A DNA stretch of 7,605 nt from CAYLZO01 sp964387775 (GTDB lineage Bacteria > Chloroflexota > Anaerolineae > JAAYZQ01), in the NCBI GenBank assembly GCA_964387775.1, contig CAYLZO010000244.1, positions 1 through 7,605 of the forward strand. The letters are read 5' to 3'. The notes below the pieces were generated by a model, which made no database searches, had not been told where the DNA came from, and saw nothing but the letters and a program-made list of their open reading frames with translations. Shown piece by piece: positions 5,909-7,605 of the stretch. The position numbers were made by a program, and so were the translations under genes. Position 1 is the stretch's first letter. The number at the start of each line of letters is the position of its first letter.

Positions 5909-6532
5909 GTGATTATCGTGCCCATGCCCGTGGGTCTCATTCAGACCAATTGTTACGTCGTCGGCTGCCCCGAGACCGAGGTGGGGGCCGTCATCGACCC
6001 CGGCGGCCACCCCCAGCGTATTCTGGCGGAGGTCGAAAAGCACGAACTGATGCTCAAGTACGTGCTCAACACCCACGCCCACTTTGACCACACCGACGCC
6101 AATGGCGCCCTCGTCGAAGCCACCGGCGCGACGCTGGCCCTCCACGCCGCCGATCAGCCCTTGCTGGAGCAGGCGGGCGGCGCGGCTCTCTTTGGCCTGG
6201 AGGCCGAGGCCAGCCCGCCGCCCACCCTGGAACTCCACGACGGCGACGAGTTGGCCGTGGGCAACCTGCGCTTCCGCGTGCTGCACACGCCGGGCCACAC
6301 GCCGGGCCACGTCTGCTTTTACGAGCCGGACGAGGGGGTGCTGTTCGACGGCGACGTGCTCTTTCGGCGGGGCATCGGCCGCACCGATCTACCCGGTGGG
6401 AGCTATCAGCAGCTCATGGACAGCATCCGGCGCGTGCTCTTTGCCCTGCCCGACGAAACCGTCGTCTATGCGGGGCACGGCCAGCCGACGACCATCGGTG
6501 AGGAAAAGCGACTCAATCCCTGGCTACGGTAG
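5909..6532 (+). CDS. Metallo-beta-lactamase-fold hydrolase, glyoxalase II-like (YcbL type)
   Basis: This 207-residue cytosolic enzyme has every expected metal ligand of the MBL fold: H56-x-H58-x-D60-H61 (THAHFDHTDANG), H130 in HTPGHTPGH (126-134), D149 in LFDGDVLF (145-152) and H190 in YAGHGQPTTIGEEKRLNPWL (187-206). The IGRTDLPGGSYQQL segment (156-169) and the C-terminal GHGxxTTIGEEKxxNPxL are hallmarks of single-domain glyoxalase II-like hydrolases, which cleave hydroxyacyl-thioesters such as S-lactoylglutathione. Classic GloB has a further C-terminal substrate-binding domain, absent here as in YcbL-type proteins, so the physiological thioester is uncertain; other thiols are possible. It starts 22 bases after the MNT-like gene and is probably transcribed with it from the 5402-5431 promoter. 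Length and motif order are normal, and no defect is visible. Confidence 0.9.
   Translation: MIIVPMPVGLIQTNCYVVGCPETEVGAVIDPGGHPQRILAEVEKHELMLKYVLNTHAHFDHTDANGALVEATGATLALHAADQPLLEQAGGAALFGLEAEASPPPTLELHDGDELAVGNLRFRVLHTPGHTPGHVCFYEPDEGVLFDGDVLFRRGIGRTDLPGGSYQQLMDSIRRVLFALPDETVVYAGHGQPTTIGEEKRLNPWLR
6284..6307 (+). repeat. 12-bp tandem repeat encoding the HTPGHTPG metal loop
   Basis: CACACGCCGGGC occurs twice head to tail (6284-6295, 6296-6307), followed by a further CAC. It encodes the family-typical HTPGHTPGH loop with zinc ligand H130. The repetition follows from the conserved protein motif plus uniform codon choice. Confidence 0.8.
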
Positions 6533-6546
6533 CCAGAATTTACCTT

Positions 6547-6582
6547 TTCGCTCCTGCTGGACTGTGGTTCAGCAGGAGCGAA
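6547..6582 (+). terminator. Perfect 13-bp inverted repeat; possible terminator or operator
   Basis: The left arm TTCGCTCCTGCTG (6547-6559) and right arm CAGCAGGAGCGAA (6570-6582) pair perfectly. A G-T and an A-T pair can extend the stem to 15 with the loop CTGTGG (6562-6567). It begins 14 bases after the stop of the MBL hydrolase, so it is well placed to end that transcript. After the right arm there is only TTGT, then an A-rich stretch, so the U-tract of a standard intrinsic terminator is missing on either strand. It could instead be a regulator site for the thiolase gene, or protect the mRNA 3' end. Confidence 0.5.
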
Positions 6583-6604
6583 TTGTAAACAAAACAGAAT
6601 CATC

Positions 6605-6610
6605 AGGAGG
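6605..6610 (+). promoter_or_regulatory. Ribosome binding site deciding the GTG start at 6616
   Basis: AGGAGG lies five bases before GTG 6616-6618, the start that gives the expected thiolase N-terminus (REAVIVGACRTAIGKF). No convincing promoter is seen in 6583-6604. Confidence 0.8.
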
Positions 6611-6615
6611 AATCA

Positions 6616-7605
6616 GTGAGCAACGAACGAGAAGCAGTCATCGTCGGGGCCTGCCGGACGGCCATCGGCAAGTTTATGGGCAGTCTTTCGACCACGCCGG
6701 CCCCGCGTCTGGGCGCCGTCGCCATCGGCGAGGCGGTGCGTCGGGCGGGCATCGACCCGGCCCTGGTGGACGAAGTATTCATGGGCTGCGTGGTGCCCAA
6801 CGGCCAGGGCCAGGCCCCGGCCCGCCAGGCGGCCATCCACGGCGGCATTCCGCCCGAGGTCGGCGCGGTGACGCTGAACAAAGTGTGTGGCTCGGGGCTC
6901 AAGACCGTCATGCTGGCGGCGGGCCTCATCCGTGCCGGCGACGGCGACGTCTACGTGGCCGGCGGCATGGAGAACATGAGCCTGGTGCCCTACCACCTGC
7001 CCAAGGCCCGGGGCGGCTATCGCCTGGGCAACGGCGAGCTGGTGGACGGCGTCGTCCACGACGGCCTGTGGAGCAGCTTCACCGACCAGCACATGGGCTG
7101 CTCGGCCGAATTCATCGCCGAGCAGTTCGGCCTGACCCGCGAGGAGCTGGACGAGTACGCCTATCACAGCCAGCGCAAGGCCATCGAGGCCATCGACGCC
7201 GGCCGCTTTGAGGCCGAGATCGTGCCGGTCGAGGTGCCGCAGCGCAAGGGGCCGCCCCTGGTCTTTGACACCGACGAGACACCCCGCCGCGACACCAGCC
7301 TGGAGGCCCTGGCCAAGCTGCGGCCCGCCTTCCAGAAGGACGGCATCGTCACCGCCGGCAACGCGCCGGGTATCACCGACGGGGCGGCGGCCGTGGTGGT
7401 CACGAGCCGGGCCAAGGCCAACGAGCTGGGCCTCAAGCCCCTGGCCCGCATCACGGGCTACGGCCAGGCGGCCGTGGAGCCCCAGTGGCTCTTTATCGCC
7501 CCGGCCCACGGCGTGCGCCGCCTGCTGGAGCGCACCGAGACCACACTGGGCGACTATGACCTCATCGAGATCAACGAAGCCTTTGCCGCCCAGGTGCTGG
7601 CCGAC
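6616..7605 (+). CDS. Acetyl-CoA C-acetyltransferase (thiolase), 3' end outside window
   Basis: The 330 visible residues are the N-terminal five sixths of a thiolase (family length about 390). Thiolases condense two acetyl-CoA to acetoacetyl-CoA, or run the reverse cleavage in fatty acid or ketone degradation. Motifs seen: AVIVGACRTAIGKF (7-20); the nucleophile C91 in NKVCGSGLKTVML (88-100); GGMENMSLVPY; DGLWSSFTDQHMG with the family's typical loop; TAGNAPGITDGAAAVVV (246-262); and EINEAFAAQ (318-326) with the active-site Asn N320. The C-terminal catalytic His and second Cys lie beyond 7605, so activity cannot be fully confirmed. APAHGVRRLLERT replaces the more usual GIGP segment, and P251/T254 replace the Ser/Asn of the common GNxSGxND motif. 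Synthetic versus degradative role cannot be settled from the visible part. The next gene downstream would help. Confidence 0.93.
   Translation, partial: MSNEREAVIVGACRTAIGKFMGSLSTTPAPRLGAVAIGEAVRRAGIDPALVDEVFMGCVVPNGQGQAPARQAAIHGGIPPEVGAVTLNKVCGSGLKTVMLAAGLIRAGDGDVYVAGGMENMSLVPYHLPKARGGYRLGNGELVDGVVHDGLWSSFTDQHMGCSAEFIAEQFGLTREELDEYAYHSQRKAIEAIDAGRFEAEIVPVEVPQRKGPPLVFDTDETPRRDTSLEALAKLRPAFQKDGIVTAGNAPGITDGAAAVVVTSRAKANELGLKPLARITGYGQAAVEPQWLFIAPAHGVRRLLERTETTLGDYDLIEINEAFAAQVLAD

Overview
The window is GC-rich and tightly packed. Nine protein genes lie on the + strand, and the first and last run off the window edges. Shine-Dalgarno sites are strong (GGAGG-type), four of the eight visible starts are GTG, and sigma70-like promoters can be recognised, so this is bacterial DNA. 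The Pro/Thr/Glu low-complexity stalk on the first protein, the GC content and the gene mix suggest Chloroflexota (Anaerolineae-like). That taxonomic call is an inference from style, not from a marker gene.

Layout. Bases 1-756 hold the end of a probably exported protein with two tandem OB-fold-like repeats. It overlaps by 4 bases (753-756) a TctA/DUF112-type polytopic membrane protein (753-2075). A 147-base gap carries a good promoter (TTGGCG-17-TACAAT) and precedes an unrecognised 308-residue protein (2223-3149). A TrmH/SpoU-type RNA 2'-O-methyltransferase (3168-3707) follows 18 bases later. Next come a coiled-coil protein with two zinc ribbons (3772-4362) and a YdjM/DUF457-type membrane protein with an unusually large hydrophilic insert (4387-5412). 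A near-perfect extended -10 promoter at 5402-5431 sits across the end of that gene. It drives a small MNT-type nucleotidyltransferase-like protein with a degraded active site (5449-5886) and probably the glyoxalase II-like metallo-beta-lactamase-fold hydrolase after it (5909-6532). A perfect 13-bp inverted repeat (6547-6582) separates that hydrolase from a thiolase (6616 to beyond 7605).

How the genes relate. The clearest functional pair is OB-fold protein plus TctA-like transporter, through start/stop overlap. The unknown protein and the methyltransferase are probably co-transcribed. The remaining genes look like ordinary housekeeping or accessory neighbours, not one pathway. I see no CRISPR array, transposase, integrase, tRNA or rRNA, and no clear new multi-gene system. 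The best leads are the OB-fold/TctA pair, the stand-alone MNT-like protein without a HEPN partner, the insert in the DUF457 protein, and the unrecognised 308-residue protein. No stretch longer than 300 bases lacks a gene.
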